From NCBI RefSeq assembly GCF_000285595.1, contig NZ_HE611064.1, positions 402,215 to 466,214 on the forward strand: a stretch of 64,000 nucleotides of DNA, in the 5' to 3' direction. Made by a program: the position numbers and the translations under genes. The stretch comes from Kurthia senegalensis (GTDB taxonomy: Bacteria; Bacillota; Bacilli; Bacillales_A; Planococcaceae). A model generated the notes under the pieces. That model made no database searches. It was not told the DNA's origin and saw nothing but the letters and a program-made list of their open reading frames with translations. The stretch's first letter is position 1. Every line of letters begins with the position of its first letter. Shown here in pieces: positions 47,479-58,154 of this stretch.

Positions 47479-48519
47479 TTATAGTAAGCCATCTTCGAGC
47501 ATCGCTTCTGCAATTTGTACAGAATTCAATGCGGCACCTTTTAATAAATTATCTGATACGACCCATAAATGGAACCCTCGATCATTGTTCAAATCTTTTC
47601 GGATACGACCGACAAATGTTTCACCTTTGCCTTCCGCTTCTAATGGTGTTGGATATTCTTGATTCGTTGGATCATCTTGCAAGATGACGCCTGGCGCATT
47701 TTTTAACACTTCTTGAATGTCTGCGACAGTAAGACCTGATTGTGCAACTTCGATAAAGACAGATTCTGAATGCCCTGATACGACCGGAACACGTACACAA
47801 GTAGCTGCGACTGATAAATCAGGCGCATGCATAATCTTTTTCGTTTCATTAATCATTTTCATTTCTTCATATGTGAATCCATTGTCTGTAAACACATCAA
47901 TTTGCGGTAAAACGTTACGAGCAATCGGGAAATGGCGTTTATCTCCTTTAACCGGTAAAATATTCGCCTCTACTTCTTTCCCTTTTTCCCATTGTATGCT
48001 TTGTTGATGCAGTTCTTCTACAGCATTTACACCAGAGCCTGATACGGCTTGATACGTCGACACGATGACATTTTCTAATCCATACGCACGGCGAATCGGT
48101 TCGAGTGCGACCATCATTTGAATCGTTGAACAATTCGGATTCGCAATAATCCCTTTATGTGTTTGAATGTCTGCACGATTCACTTCTGGTACGACAAGTG
48201 GTACTTCTGGATCCATGCGGTATGCTGATGTGTTATCAATTACGACAGCTCCACGCTTTGCTGCTTCTTTTGCAAGTGCAAGCGAAACGGAACCTCCTGC
48301 TGAAAATAAAGCAACATCTACTTCTTCGAACGCTTCAGGTGTTGCTTCTTCAATGACATAGGTAACCCCATTGAATGATAACTCCTTGCCAGCAGAACGC
48401 TTAGATGCAAGCAACTTTAACTTTCCAACTGGAAACTTTCGCTTAGAAAGTTGCTCCATCATCTTCGTTCCTACGGCACCTGTAGCACCGACTACTGCTA
48501 CTGTTAATTGTTTCGTCAT
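47479..48519 (-). CDS. asd: Aspartate-semialdehyde dehydrogenase
   Basis: Reduces aspartyl phosphate to aspartate semialdehyde. The NADP motif [18 protein letters not shown] is at the N-terminus, the catalytic Cys lies in [10 protein letters not shown] (about residue 129), and [10 protein letters not shown] holds substrate-binding residues. Length 346; an extra Met codon precedes the chosen start. It begins the asd-dapA unit and feeds the lysine, threonine, methionine and peptidoglycan pathways. Confidence 0.95.
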   Translation of the reverse strand: MTKQLTVAVVGATGAVGTKMMEQLSKRKFPVGKLKLLASKRSAGKELSFNGVTYVIEEATPEAFEEVDVALFSAGGSVSLALAKEAAKRGAVVIDNTSAYRMDPEVPLVVPEVNRADIQTHKGIIANPNCSTIQMMVALEPIRRAYGLENVIVSTYQAVSGSGVNAVEELHQQSIQWEKGKEVEANILPVKGDKRHFPIARNVLPQIDVFTDNGFTYEEMKMINETKKIMHAPDLSVAATCVRVPVVSGHSESVFIEVAQSGLTVADIQEVLKNAPGVILQDDPTNQEYPTPLEAEGKGETFVGRIRKDLNNDRGFHLWVVSDNLLKGAALNSVQIAEAMLEDGLL

Positions 48520-48663
48520 CATTCATCTCTCCCTATATTTAAAACTATAATTTGCGTAATTGTAACATACTAACACATAATTGTGTATAATAATTCGACT
48601 ATTTTGTATATTACGTCATTTTAAGAGCGGATTCCCTCTCGTTCTAGTCGGATTTTCGAATAA

Positions 48664-48695
48664 AAAAGAGCTTGCTTAAAAAAGCAAACTCTTTG
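48664..48695 (-). terminator. Terminator of mlpA
   Basis: On the minus strand AAAGAGTTTGCTT and AAGCAAGCTCTTT (one mismatch) enclose TTTT and run into a T-tract, just past the stop at 48702. Confidence 0.85.
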
Positions 48696-48701
48696 CATTT
48701 T

Positions 48702-49919
48702 TTATTTTCCACTCACGATGACTGATTTAGCATGTGGTTTTGAAAGGACACGTTCAATGACGCGCGCAACACTTTGTTCTGTCACGGCGTGTAATTCTTC
48801 TAAAGAACGTTCAATGCTACGATGCTCTCCGTACGTAAATTCATTTCGTGCATTACGATTCATATAATCAAAGCTCGTTTCTAATCCTAAAATTAGTCCG
48901 CTCTCTAACTGTACTTTTGCACGTTGAATTTCTTCTGCGGTCACACCGTGTTCAATCACTTCTTTGACAACGTCTAAAATCGTTTGTTCCATTTTCGGAA
49001 GTTGCTTCATAGAAGTGCCACCATAAATCATCCATGCGCCTACATCTTCATACGATGAATAATACGAATATACGCTATACGCTAAGGCGTTTTCTTCACG
49101 TACTTTTTGGAATAAACGAGAAGACATAGAATCTCCGACGATGTTATTTAAAACGATTAAACTCAACATATCTGGATCCTTAATAGCAAAGCCTTCAAAA
49201 CCGATTGCCAAATGCGCTTGTTCAATTGGCATTTGGCGACTTACCGCATTCGCATGGAATGCTGGTTTTTCATGTTGCACACGAGGACGACCTTCATTCG
49301 TAAATTGATTGAATGCTTTCTCTACGTAGTCGACGAATGCTTCATCAATATTCCCAGCTAATGAAATCACGACTTCGTCCGGTGTATAGTTTTTAGCGAT
49401 AAACGCTTCGATTTTTTCTTTCGTAAACGTTTGAAGCGTTTGTTCCGTCCCTAAAATAGGTGCTGCCATACGAGAGCCTTCAAACATCGTTTGCCATAAA
49501 CGTTCGTCGACATTATCTTCTGGATCGTCTTCGCTCATTGCGATTTCTTCTAAGATGACTTGACGTTCTTTTTCAATATCTTCTGCACGGAAAGCTGAAT
49601 GGAAAAACAAATCGCTTAATAAATCGACCGTTTTTTTCGCTTCATAATCTAAACTTACCGCATAGTAGCACGTTTGATCTTTAGATGTAAAAGCATTCGT
49701 TTGTGCACCTAAGCGGTCAAACTCTTCTGCGATTTGTTTAGATGTACGTGTTGCTGTTCCTTTGAACAACATATGCTCAATAAAATGCGTTAAGCCATTT
49801 TCTTCTGGCTTTTCATAACGTGAGCCGACATTTACAAAAATACCGACAGCAATAGAGCGCATATGGGGCATTGGTCCATAAACGATTCGCAAACCGTTCG
49901 GGCATACTCTTTTTTTCAT
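48702..49919 (-). CDS. mlpA: M16-family zinc peptidase (MlpA/YmxG)
   Basis: A processing-protease-like M16 enzyme of 405 residues. The zinc motif HFIEH (in LTHFIEHMLFKGT) and the downstream RQVILEEIAMSEDDPED with the third ligand Glu are intact. NIVGDSMSSRLFQKVREENALAY is another family stretch. B. subtilis MlpA lies in the same pnp neighbourhood and affects extracellular protease production. ATG at 49919 has AAAAGGAG upstream; the open frame before it has no ribosome site. Confidence 0.9.
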   Translation of the reverse strand: MKKRVCPNGLRIVYGPMPHMRSIAVGIFVNVGSRYEKPEENGLTHFIEHMLFKGTATRTSKQIAEEFDRLGAQTNAFTSKDQTCYYAVSLDYEAKKTVDLLSDLFFHSAFRAEDIEKERQVILEEIAMSEDDPEDNVDERLWQTMFEGSRMAAPILGTEQTLQTFTKEKIEAFIAKNYTPDEVVISLAGNIDEAFVDYVEKAFNQFTNEGRPRVQHEKPAFHANAVSRQMPIEQAHLAIGFEGFAIKDPDMLSLIVLNNIVGDSMSSRLFQKVREENALAYSVYSYYSSYEDVGAWMIYGGTSMKQLPKMEQTILDVVKEVIEHGVTAEEIQRAKVQLESGLILGLETSFDYMNRNARNEFTYGEHRSIERSLEELHAVTEQSVARVIERVLSKPHAKSVIVSGK

Positions 49920-49973
49920 TTTTTCGATCTCCTTTTCACTTCTTCGACCACTATAGCATACGCGAGCGTAAAA

Positions 49974-50010
49974 AAACTTCCAAAGAACTTTTTTCGCTCT
50001 TTGAAAGTTT
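49974..50010 (-). terminator. Terminator of pnp
   Basis: AAACTTTCAAAGA pairs with TCTTTGGAAGTTT (G-T pair) on the minus strand and continues into a T-run, just past the pnp stop. Confidence 0.8.
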
Positions 50011-50030
50011 TTAAACAACTAGCCATACGA

Positions 50031-52160
50031 TTATTTTGCTACTTGTTGGGCTGCTTCTCTTTCTTCAACGAGTACGACACGACGTGATAAGTTCACACGA
50101 TGTTTCGCATCTACTTCGATACATTTCACTTTTAATTCATCTCCAACTTTCAACACATCTTCTACGTTGTCTGTGCGTTCTTCTTGGATTTCTGAAATAT
50201 GAAGTAATCCATCTTTTCCTGGGAAAACTTCTAAAAAGGCACCGAATTTTTCAATACGTTTAACTTTACCGATAAAGTATTCGCCAACTTGCGCTTCACG
50301 TACGATGGCTTCAATCATTTTACGAGCTTCTTCAATCATCGGTTGTTCAATAGATGAAATAAAAATCGTTCCATCTTGATGCGTATCAATTTTTACGCCT
50401 GTCGCATCGATAATTTTATTAATTTGTTTACCGCCCGGTCCGATTACATCACGAACTTTTTCAGGTTTAATTTGCATTTTCTCGATTTTCGGTGCATACG
50501 TTCCGACTTGCTCACGTGGCGCGCTTAACGTGTTTAACATTGATTCTAAAATAATCATACGTCCACGTTTCGCTTGTGCTAATGCTTCTTCTAAAATTGC
50601 ACGATTAATACCGTCGATTTTAATATCCATTTGAAGTGCCGTAACACCTTTTGCTGTACCTGCCACTTTGAAGTCCATATCACCAAGGTGATCTTCCATT
50701 CCTTGAATGTCTGTTAAAACCGAATAGTTATCACCTTTTTTCACAAGACCCATCGCAATACCTGCAACTGGTGCTTTCAATGGTACACCCGCATCCATCA
50801 TGGCAAGACAAGAACCGCAAATAGACGCTTGAGAAGTCGAACCATTTGACTCAAGCACTTCAGACACACAACGAATTGTGTAAGGGAAATCTTCTTTATC
50901 TGGAAGAACAGCTAATAAAGCGCGTTCACCTAATGCTCCGTGACCGATTTCACGACGACCTGGACCTCTTAATGGACCGACATCTCCGACTGAGAATTGT
51001 GGAAAGTTATAATGGTGCATGAAGCGTTTACTTTCCTCTACGCCTAAACCGTCAATAATTTGTACTTCTGACAATGAACCGAGTGTACAAACTGAAAGGA
51101 CTTGCGTTTGACCACGTGTGAATAAACCTGAACCGTGTGCACGAGGTAATAAACCGACTTCTGATGAAAGAGGACGAATTTCGTCTAATTGACGTCCGTC
51201 TGGGCGGATTTTCTCGTCTGTAATTAAACGACGCACTTCTGTTTTCACCATATGATCTAATATGCCGTGTACTTGTTTCAATTGTTCTTCTGCATCTTCC
51301 GCATCACCAATTTTTTCTTCGTATACAGCTAGCACTTCTGCTTTTACCGCTTCAATCGCTTCATCACGTGCATGTTTCTCATACGTTTGAATAGCGGCTA
51401 CCATTTGTGCTTCGTATTGCTGTGTAATTTCGCATGCGACCGTCTCATCTAACTCATGTAATGTAACGTCCATTTTTTCTTTTCCACATTCCGCCGCGAT
51501 CATTTCTTGGAAGGCAATCACTTTTTTTATTTCTTCATGTCCGAATAAAATCGCTTCAAGCATCGTTTCTTCTGGTACTTCAAGCGCGCCAGCTTCCACC
51601 ATGTTAATCGCATCTTTCGTTCCTGCGACCGTTAATTGAATCGTCGAATATTTTTCTTGTTCAACTGTTGGATTCACGACAAATTCACCATTGATCATTC
51701 CGACTTGAACACCTGCAATCGGACCACCGAATGGAATGTCTGATACCATTAATGCTAAAGAAGAACCGAGCATCGCTGCCATTTCAGATGAACAATCTGG
51801 ATCTGCTGACATGACCATTGAAATGACTTGTACTTCGTTTCGGAAGCCATCAGGGAATAAAGGACGGATTGGACGATCGATTAAACGAGAAGTTAAAATT
51901 GCTTTTTCTGACGAGCGTCCTTCACGTTTAATAAAGCCACCTGGAATTTTTCCTGCAGCATACATTTTCTCTTCATAGTTCACCGTTAATGGGAAGAAAT
52001 CAGTTTGTTTCGCCTTTTTAGACGCTGTCGCATTGCTTAGAACAGCTGTTTCTCCGTAACGTACCATGACAGCACCGTTTGCTTGTTTGGCTAATTGGCC
52101 AACTTCAATTTGAAGCGGGCGACCAGCCCATTCATAGGTATACACCTTTTTTTCGCTCAT
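50031..52160 (-). CDS. pnp: Polyribonucleotide nucleotidyltransferase (PNPase)
   Basis: 3'-5' phosphorolytic exoribonuclease, 709 residues. Two RNase PH cores (first [25 protein letters not shown]; second [32 protein letters not shown]) are joined by an all-helical domain. A KH domain ([20 protein letters not shown]) and an S1 domain ([29 protein letters not shown]) close the protein. Usual place after rpsO. Confidence 0.97.
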   Translation of the reverse strand: MSEKKVYTYEWAGRPLQIEVGQLAKQANGAVMVRYGETAVLSNATASKKAKQTDFFPLTVNYEEKMYAAGKIPGGFIKREGRSSEKAILTSRLIDRPIRPLFPDGFRNEVQVISMVMSADPDCSSEMAAMLGSSLALMVSDIPFGGPIAGVQVGMINGEFVVNPTVEQEKYSTIQLTVAGTKDAINMVEAGALEVPEETMLEAILFGHEEIKKVIAFQEMIAAECGKEKMDVTLHELDETVACEITQQYEAQMVAAIQTYEKHARDEAIEAVKAEVLAVYEEKIGDAEDAEEQLKQVHGILDHMVKTEVRRLITDEKIRPDGRQLDEIRPLSSEVGLLPRAHGSGLFTRGQTQVLSVCTLGSLSEVQIIDGLGVEESKRFMHHYNFPQFSVGDVGPLRGPGRREIGHGALGERALLAVLPDKEDFPYTIRCVSEVLESNGSTSQASICGSCLAMMDAGVPLKAPVAGIAMGLVKKGDNYSVLTDIQGMEDHLGDMDFKVAGTAKGVTALQMDIKIDGINRAILEEALAQAKRGRMIILESMLNTLSAPREQVGTYAPKIEKMQIKPEKVRDVIGPGGKQINKIIDATGVKIDTHQDGTIFISSIEQPMIEEARKMIEAIVREAQVGEYFIGKVKRIEKFGAFLEVFPGKDGLLHISEIQEERTDNVEDVLKVGDELKVKCIEVDAKHRVNLSRRVVLVEEREAAQQVAK

Positions 52161-52298
52161 CGTAAAATGAACTCCCTTCTGCCATTCAATTGTTATGAAT
52201 TTATGTTTTCGTAATACATTATTTTATCAAAGCCACATCGTTTTTAATACTCGAAACGAAGGATTTTATGAATTCTTATCTATTTTAAGACATAAAAA

Positions 52299-52317
52299 AA
52301 GCGGGGCAAGCCCGCTT
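52299..52317 (-). terminator. Terminator of rpsO
   Basis: AGCGGG and CCCGCT enclose GCAAG, with A and T tails on both sides, just past the rpsO stop and before pnp. Partial read-through would still supply pnp. Confidence 0.88.
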
Positions 52318-52336
52318 TTTATTGCTGAATTAAATT

Positions 52337-52606
52337 CTAGCGACGTAAACCTAATTTTTGAATAGTTTCGCGGTAACGAGTTACGTCGTTTTCGCGAAGA
52401 TATTTTAATAAGTTACGACGACGACCTACCATTTTGAATAAGCCACGACGAGAGTGGTGGTCTTTTTTGTGTGTACGTAAGTGATCGTTTAATAAGTTAA
52501 TTTCTGCAGTTAATACAGCGATTTGTACTTCTGGAGATCCAGTATCACTTTCGTGTGTGCGGAATTCCGCGATAATTTCGTTTTTACGTTCTTTTGTTAG
52601 AGCCAT
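52337..52606 (-). CDS. rpsO: 30S ribosomal protein S15
   Basis: An 89-residue primary 16S rRNA-binding protein. [43 protein letters not shown] is the S15 signature, and the C-terminal [12 protein letters not shown] is standard. AGGAGGTG precedes the ATG. It has its own promoter after ribF. Confidence 0.98.
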   Translation of the reverse strand: MALTKERKNEIIAEFRTHESDTGSPEVQIAVLTAEINLLNDHLRTHKKDHHSRRGLFKMVGRRRNLLKYLRENDVTRYRETIQKLGLRR

Positions 52607-52712
52607 TGCTCTACACCTCCTGAGAATTATAAGTATCCCCGTTTACTGAGTTCATCGTTGGAGAATCGATTGACCAAGTTACGGTTCTTATGTGATTTAA
52701 ATCACTTTTAAA
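52607..52712 (-). promoter_or_regulatory. rpsO 5' leader, possible S15 autoregulatory element
   Basis: About 100 transcribed bases separate the promoter from the S15 start. GTGATTTAAATCAC (52686-52699) is a perfect palindrome, and GATTCTCCAACGATGAACTC could form further stems. S15 leaders in Bacillales bind S15, but I did not match a specific published motif. Confidence 0.35.
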
Positions 52713-52741
52713 ATCTTATCATATTCTATAGTTTGAATCAA
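52713..52741 (-). promoter_or_regulatory. Sigma-A promoter of rpsO
   Basis: On the minus strand TTGATT (52736-52741), a 17-bp spacer and TAAGAT (52713-52718) with a TGA extension. It lies directly after the ribF stop. Confidence 0.7.
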
Positions 52742-52745
52742 CTAA

Positions 52746-53690
52746 TTACTTTAAGAAAAAGGCTTTACATTGCTGTTGGTCCGCTGTCAATTGTGCAATC
52801 AAACCGTCAACACCGTCAAATTTCTTCTCATCACGAATACGTTTATACCAGTCTACGACAACTTCTTCTCCGTAAATATTATTTTCAAATTCAAAAATAT
52901 TTACTTCAATCGTCAATTGTTTTTCATCTGGATTTTTAAATGTCGGTTTGTAGCCAATATTACACATACCTTCATACCATTCATCTTGGACACGAATTTT
53001 TACAACGTACACACCATTTGCCGGGATAAATGTTCCTTCTGGCACTTGAATATTCGCTGTTGGGAACCCAATTTGACGTCCACGTTTATCACCATGAACG
53101 ACAACGCCTGGCGTTTGATAAGGGCGTCCTAATAGTGATTGAACTTCTTCCATATCGCCTTCTTTTAAAAGACCTCGAATACGTGTTGAACTCACTTTAT
53201 CATCTCCATCTTCTAATTTTTCTACGACTTGTACAGAAACCGATGAACCACATAACACTTGCATAACGTCCATCGTACCAGAGCCTCGACTACCAAATGT
53301 ATAGTCGAATCCAGCTGTCACATGCTTGACGTTCAAATTTTTTATGAACAATTCATAAAATTTTTCTGGACTAAGCTTCGCAAAATCAGATGTAAAACGA
53401 ACGACAAATAAAGTGTCCACTCCTAACTGTTCTAAAATTTCTACTTTTTGTTGAAGCGGTGTAATGTAAAAGATCGGATCTTTACGTCCACCGAGTACGA
53501 GAGATGGATGTGGATCGAATGTCATGACAGCCAATTTCGTATTCGTTCGGTCTGCTACCTCTTTTGCTGCTTGAATTACTTTTTGGTGTCCTCTATGTAC
53601 CCCGTCAAAAAAACCAAGCGCAAGTGAATAAGGTCCATCCACTTCTTCAGGATGAATTTGGTGTGGGTACATCAATTGTATAACTTCCAT
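52746..53690 (-). CDS. ribF: Bifunctional riboflavin kinase/FAD synthetase
   Basis: Makes FMN and then FAD. The N-terminal adenylyltransferase domain has LGFFDGVHRGHQKVI and the ISSTRIRGLL-like motif SSTRIRGLLKEGD; the C-terminal flavokinase domain has GDKRGRQIGFPTANI and GMCNIGYKPTF. Length 314. It follows truB by about 25 bp, as in most Bacillales (ribC in B. subtilis). Confidence 0.95.
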   Translation of the reverse strand: MEVIQLMYPHQIHPEEVDGPYSLALGFFDGVHRGHQKVIQAAKEVADRTNTKLAVMTFDPHPSLVLGGRKDPIFYITPLQQKVEILEQLGVDTLFVVRFTSDFAKLSPEKFYELFIKNLNVKHVTAGFDYTFGSRGSGTMDVMQVLCGSSVSVQVVEKLEDGDDKVSSTRIRGLLKEGDMEEVQSLLGRPYQTPGVVVHGDKRGRQIGFPTANIQVPEGTFIPANGVYVVKIRVQDEWYEGMCNIGYKPTFKNPDEKQLTIEVNIFEFENNIYGEEVVVDWYKRIRDEKKFDGVDGLIAQLTADQQQCKAFFLK

Positions 53691-53715
53691 CTCATTGCCT
53701 CCCTAATTCTTTATG

Positions 53716-54633
53716 TTATCTTTCAACTACTTTTGGGAATATTTTTTCTGGTTTCATTAAACCTTCTTTTGTCGGATGCTTCACATAAACAGCGACAGCT
53801 TTTCCACCATTCGTAAACACCATTTTATCTGCTTCTACAAGAAGCGGATGTACAGGGAATACGAGACCATTTTGGAAGTGAACTGCATGTTCCGGTGGCA
53901 CTTCCTCGCATGGATATTCATTTAGAGCCGATTCGATTGGGCGAATAATCTCATCGATCGTCCCATCCTCCATATACGCTTTCAACTGTTCGAGCGTGAC
54001 ACAATTATCTTTCGTATACGTGCCTGAAACGGTACGCGTTAACTGTTCCATATGTGCAGGATAGCCTAAAATATCTCCAATTTGAACAGCGAGCGTACGA
54101 ATATACGTCCCCTTACCACAACGAATGCGGACTTTAAACGCCACCGTTTCACCTTCAAATACGTCTTGTTCTTCTATTAAATCAATTGCATAAATCATCA
54201 CTTCGCGGCTCGGACGTTCTACGGTTTTCCCAGCACGTGCATACTCATATAAACGACGACCATTTACTTTAACAGCGGAATACATAGGAGGCGTTTGTGT
54301 AATACGTCCCGTCAATTGCTCAAAAATAGCGAGTAGCTGTTTTTTCGTAAATGACTTAAATGTCGTATCTTCTAAAACCGTTTCGCCTTCTGCATCTTCT
54401 GTCGTCGTAGAACGGCCGACTGAAATAACCGCTTCATACGTTTTTCCTGAATCGGTAATGTACTCAGCAATACGTGTCGCATTTCCTAAACAAATTGGTA
54501 GTACACCATTCACACTTGGATCTAACGTTCCTGTATGCCCTACTTTTTTCATTTTTAAAATATTGCGGACTTTGAAAACACAGTCATGTGAAGTCATACC
54601 GCGTTCTTTCCACAATGGTAAAATTCCATGCAT
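53716..54633 (-). CDS. truB: tRNA pseudouridine(55) synthase TruB
   Basis: Forms pseudouridine 55 in the T-loop of tRNAs. KVGHTGTLDPSVNGVLPICLG contains the catalytic Asp (about residue 39), and TPPMYSAVKVNGRRLYEYAR is the other signature. A C-terminal PUA-like region follows. Length 305; two Met codons are adjacent at the start. Confidence 0.95.
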   Translation of the reverse strand: MHGILPLWKERGMTSHDCVFKVRNILKMKKVGHTGTLDPSVNGVLPICLGNATRIAEYITDSGKTYEAVISVGRSTTTEDAEGETVLEDTTFKSFTKKQLLAIFEQLTGRITQTPPMYSAVKVNGRRLYEYARAGKTVERPSREVMIYAIDLIEEQDVFEGETVAFKVRIRCGKGTYIRTLAVQIGDILGYPAHMEQLTRTVSGTYTKDNCVTLEQLKAYMEDGTIDEIIRPIESALNEYPCEEVPPEHAVHFQNGLVFPVHPLLVEADKMVFTNGGKAVAVYVKHPTKEGLMKPEKIFPKVVER

Positions 54634-54714
54634 CATAAAAAGTTCTCCTTTTATCTACTATTCTTATTAAGAATATCTTTTTATAGAAGGGTTTTCAACA
54701 AAAAGGTAAAGGAA

Positions 54715-54749
54715 AAAGGATTGCCTAATATCATATTAGACAATCCTTT
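54715..54749 (-). terminator. Terminator-like hairpin between rbfA and truB
   Basis: AAAGGATTG(T)CTAATAT and its complement (one mismatch) form a long stem, with a TTTTTCCTTT tail on the minus strand. It lies inside the operon, so it may attenuate truB-ribF. Confidence 0.65.
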
Positions 54750-54759
54750 CATTTTATCC

Positions 54760-55128
54760 TTAGTAATCTTTTTCAGACTCATGTAAATTACGTAATAATT
54801 GATCAATCTTATTACCGTATTCTGCTGAAGCATCAAATTGGAACAGAAGCTCTGGTGTAATGCGTAAACGAATACGTTTCGCAATTTCAGAACGAATAAA
54901 GCCTTTTGCTTTTTCAAGTCCTTTTAATGTTTCTTTCTTTTCATACTCTGTACCAAGACTCGTAATGTAAACTGTTGCGATTTGTAAATCACCTGTTACA
55001 TCAACGTCTGTTACAGTAATGAAACCTACACGAGGATCTTTAAGTTTACGTCCGATAATGTCGCCAAGCTCTTTTTTCATTTGCTCAGCAACGCGGTTTG
55101 CGCGTACTTGTGACATATCAGCTTTCAC
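54760..55128 (-). CDS. rbfA: Ribosome-binding factor A
   Basis: A KH-like 30S maturation factor of 122 residues. [44 protein letters not shown] is the family block, and [20 protein letters not shown] follows. It lies after ylxP. Confidence 0.95.
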   Translation of the reverse strand: MKADMSQVRANRVAEQMKKELGDIIGRKLKDPRVGFITVTDVDVTGDLQIATVYITSLGTEYEKKETLKGLEKAKGFIRSEIAKRIRLRITPELLFQFDASAEYGNKIDQLLRNLHESEKDY

Positions 55129-55137
55129 CTCTTCATT

Positions 55138-55416
55138 TTATAAATAATCTATGAATTCCTTCGTGCATTCCCACTCCGGATTCGTTTGTAAAAATTCGAT
55201 AGCTCGGTCCAACTCTTTTTTTGCTGCCTTCGTAGAAGAAGCAACTACAACGAGTGCTAGCGTCGTTCTTTGCCATAAATCTTGATGTTCGATTTCAGCA
55301 ATCGAAACATTGTAGCGCTGTTTCGCACGCATCGTCATGCGTTGTAAAACAGCACGCTTTTCTTTTAATGAATGTACCTCAGGAATAAAAAATTCACATT
55401 CGGCATAAGCAATCAT
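55138..55416 (-). CDS. ylxP: YlxP, DUF503 family protein
   Basis: A 92-residue DUF503 protein with a ferredoxin-like fold pattern. FIPEVHSLKEKRAVLQRMTMRAKQRYNVSIAEIEHQDLWQRTTLALVVVASS is the whole family signature. The role is unclear; it is found with infB and rbfA across Firmicutes. Its ATG overlaps the infB stop (TAATG). Confidence 0.9.
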   Translation of the reverse strand: MIAYAECEFFIPEVHSLKEKRAVLQRMTMRAKQRYNVSIAEIEHQDLWQRTTLALVVVASSTKAAKKELDRAIEFLQTNPEWECTKEFIDYL

Positions 55417-57380
55417 TAGCGTTTGATTTCTTCCATTACGAATGCTTCGATTTCATCACCAACTTGAATGTCATTGAAGTTTTCGATTGTGAAACCACAT
55501 TCATAACCTTTCGCTACTTCTTTTGCGTCATCTTTGAAACGTTTTAATGAAGATAATTCACCTTCGAAAATAACGATTGAATCACGGATTAAACGAACGC
55601 CTGCGTCACGAACAAGTTTCCCTTCTGTTACGTAACCACCTGCGATTGTTCCAACTTTAGAAACTTTGAATGTTTCACGTACTTCGGCACTACCGATTAC
55701 TTTTTCTTCGAATTCAGGATCAAGCATACCTTTCATCGCTTGTTCGATTTCTTCGATTACTTTGTAAATAATACGGTGTAAACGAATATCTACGCCTTCT
55801 TCTTCAGCAGCACGTTTTGCGTTGCTATCAGGACGTACGTTGAAACCGATTACGATAGCATTTGATGCAGCTGCTAACGCGATATCTGATTCAGTGATTG
55901 CACCAGCGCCCGTGTGAATAATTTTCACGTTTACGCCTTCTACTTCAATTTTCATAAGTGATGCAGCCATTGCTTCAACTGTACCTTGAACATCGGCTTT
56001 AACGATTAAGTTTAACTCTTTCATCTCGCCTTGTTTCATTTGTTCGAATAAGTTATCAAGTGTAACGCGAGTACCTTCATTACGGTGTTCTTGGATAGCT
56101 AATGTTTGACGAGCTTCCCCAACTTGACGCGCACGTTTCTCATCATCGAATACGACGAATAAGTCACCAGCTTGTGGTACTTCATTTAAACCAGTAATTT
56201 CGACTGGCGTTGAAGGACCTGCTACTTTAACACGACGACCAAGATCATTCACCATCGCACGAACACGACCGAATGTATTACCGACAACGATTGGGTCGCC
56301 GACATTTAATGTACCGTTTTGAACTAATAGTGTTGCAACAGAACCACGACCTTTATCAAGTTGTGCTTCGATTACTGTACCCATAGCTAAACGTTTTGGA
56401 TTTGCTTTTAATTCACCAACTTCAGAAACTAAAAGAATCATTTCTAACAGTTGGTCGATCCCGTCACCCTTAAGTGCTGAAATTGAAACGAAGATTGTAT
56501 CGCCGCCCCAAGCTTCAGGAACTAAACCGTGTTCTGTTAATTCTTGCATCACGCGGTCTGGGTTTGCTGACGGTTTATCCATTTTGTTTACTGCAACGAT
56601 AATTGGAACATCTGCAGCTTTCGCATGGTTAATTGCTTCAACTGTTTGTGGCATAACACCATCATCAGCTGCAACGACTAAAATTGTTAAATCAGTGATT
56701 TTCGCACCACGTGCACGCATTGTTGTGAACGCTGCATGTCCTGGTGTATCAAGGAATGTAATTTTTTTGTCGTTTACTTTTACTTGGTAAGCACCGATAT
56801 GTTGTGTAATACCGCCTGCTTCTCCAGCCGTTACTTTTGTGTTACGGATAGAGTCAAGTAAAGTTGTTTTACCGTGATCGACGTGACCCATAATTGTAAC
56901 AACCGGTGGGCGTTCTTCAATGTTTTCTGGGTGCTCTTCTTCATCTTCAAAGTAAGTACTTAAGTCTGTACGGTCAATACGAATTTCTTCTTCTACTTCT
57001 ACACCGTAATCTGTACAAATTAATTCAATTGCATCTTTATCTAAAACGTTATTGATTGTTGCCATAACGCCTAGCATGAATAATTTTTTAATGATTTCAG
57101 ATGGTTCACGACCTAATTTTTTAGCTAGCTCGCCCACTGTAAGTGTTTCGTAGAAAGTAATTTTTTCTGGTAATTCTTTTTTCACTGGTGGTGGAGGTGT
57201 TGGACGGTTTTTACGACGTTGACCGCCGTGAATACCTGGACGACGACGTTGGTTGTTACGTCCGCCTTGTTGGCCTGGACGTCCGCCTTGTTGGCCCGGA
57301 CGGCCTCCGCCACGGTTGTTATTACGAGAATTACTATTATTAGATGAAGTTGAAGTTGATTTAGATGAGTTATTATTCAT
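55416..57380 (-). CDS. infB: Translation initiation factor IF-2 (short N-terminus)
   Basis: GTPase that places initiator tRNA on the 30S subunit. The N-terminus (residues 1-65) is Asn/Ser/Gly/Gln/Arg-rich with two GRPGQQG copies; then comes an IF2_N module ([31 protein letters not shown]). The G-domain has [21 protein letters not shown] and NKMDK, followed by the C-terminal domains. At 654 residues it is shorter than the B. subtilis protein (about 716); the first IF2_N module normally at the start is not found upstream. AAGGAAG precedes the ATG, so this start looks real. Confidence 0.95.
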   Translation of the reverse strand: MNNNSSKSTSTSSNNSNSRNNNRGGGRPGQQGGRPGQQGGRNNQRRRPGIHGGQRRKNRPTPPPPVKKELPEKITFYETLTVGELAKKLGREPSEIIKKLFMLGVMATINNVLDKDAIELICTDYGVEVEEEIRIDRTDLSTYFEDEEEHPENIEERPPVVTIMGHVDHGKTTLLDSIRNTKVTAGEAGGITQHIGAYQVKVNDKKITFLDTPGHAAFTTMRARGAKITDLTILVVAADDGVMPQTVEAINHAKAADVPIIVAVNKMDKPSANPDRVMQELTEHGLVPEAWGGDTIFVSISALKGDGIDQLLEMILLVSEVGELKANPKRLAMGTVIEAQLDKGRGSVATLLVQNGTLNVGDPIVVGNTFGRVRAMVNDLGRRVKVAGPSTPVEITGLNEVPQAGDLFVVFDDEKRARQVGEARQTLAIQEHRNEGTRVTLDNLFEQMKQGEMKELNLIVKADVQGTVEAMAASLMKIEVEGVNVKIIHTGAGAITESDIALAAASNAIVIGFNVRPDSNAKRAAEEEGVDIRLHRIIYKVIEEIEQAMKGMLDPEFEEKVIGSAEVRETFKVSKVGTIAGGYVTEGKLVRDAGVRLIRDSIVIFEGELSSLKRFKDDAKEVAKGYECGFTIENFNDIQVGDEIEAFVMEEIKR

Positions 57381-57418
57381 ACGTACTTCCTTACTTGTTA
57401 TTTAATTTTGTCTTTTTA

Positions 57419-57452
57419 CGATGAAAAGTGTTTTTCGCCATCCCTTTCATCG
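57419..57452. promoter_or_regulatory. Hairpin in the infB leader
   Basis: CGATGAAAG and CTTTTCATCG on the minus strand can pair in the 157-bp gap between ylxQ and infB. A short frame in the leader encodes about 19 residues ([19 protein letters not shown]) and ends just before the infB ribosome site. Confidence 0.4.
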
Positions 57453-57537
57453 TAGGACGAGTTCCTGGCTGTCCTTTCGGCTGTATAAATGATGGCCTTT
57501 CAAGTGGTCAACACCAGTATCTCATTCGCTAGACAAC

Positions 57538-57852
57538 TTACGCTAACTCGTTGAAGTACTGCGATAGCTTTTTAGCAAAGCCGTTATCCATAATTGCTAG
57601 AGATACACGCGATTCACGACCTGTCGCATGTCCTAATTGTTCACGCGAACCAAAAGTGTAAATCGGAACGTTATAAAACGCACATTTATCATGCATTTTT
57701 TTTGTCGTATTTTGAGAAGCATCGTTTGAAACAATAACGAGTTTCGCTTTGTTCGTTCGCACTTCTTTTACCACTTGTTCTTCGCCTGAGACGATTTGTC
57801 TTGCACTAGCAGCAATTCCTAATAAATTAAAAATGGCCTGTTCTGTTGTCAT
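57538..57852 (-). CDS. ylxQ: YlxQ, L7Ae-family RNA-binding protein
   Basis: A 104-residue member of the L7Ae/L30e/S12e family, which binds kink-turn RNAs. LLGIAASARQIVSGEEQVVKEVRTNKAKLVIVSNDASQNTTKK is the typical core. Position between ylxR and infB as in B. subtilis. Confidence 0.92.
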   Translation of the reverse strand: MTTEQAIFNLLGIAASARQIVSGEEQVVKEVRTNKAKLVIVSNDASQNTTKKMHDKCAFYNVPIYTFGSREQLGHATGRESRVSLAIMDNGFAKKLSQYFNELA

Positions 57853-57853
57853 T

Positions 57854-58126
57854 TTAAGATTCCTTTCGAATAACTGCGAGTAAGTCTTCGTAAATATTCT
57901 CTGGAATATTTACTTCAAGTTGATGTTTTAAAACGTTTTTACGTTTCGCTTCAGCTACCGCATGTTCAGTTTTTGAAACGTACGCGCCACGTCCTGATTT
58001 CTTACCGGTTTCATCGACCGAAACTTCGCCCTCTTTTGAGCGAACGATTCGAATCATTTCTTTTTTCGGATGCATTTCGCCTGTAGCGATACAACGGCGT
58101 AATGGCACTTTTCGATTCGTTGGCAT
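57854..58126 (-). CDS. ylxR: YlxR family RNA-binding protein
   Basis: A 90-residue basic protein. VPLRRCIATGEMHPKKEMIRIVR and GRGAYV are the YlxR (DUF448) signatures; the GRGAY loop is part of the proposed nucleic-acid surface. B. subtilis homologue RnpM binds RNase P. ATG at 58126 is chosen because GGAAGGTG lies 6-7 bases ahead; a longer frame overlaps nusA. Confidence 0.92.
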   Translation of the reverse strand: MPTNRKVPLRRCIATGEMHPKKEMIRIVRSKEGEVSVDETGKKSGRGAYVSKTEHAVAEAKRKNVLKHQLEVNIPENIYEDLLAVIRKES

Positions 58127-58154
58127 GTTGTTCACCTTCCCATCGTACGGACGA

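Noticed and set aside
49920-50018. N-terminal extension of mlpA
   Set aside because: It runs over the pnp terminator and lacks a ribosome site; the start at 49919 has AAAAGGAG.
54715-54749. Hairpin as a phage attachment site or IS end
   Set aside because: No tRNA, integrase or repeat partner nearby; a terminator fits better.
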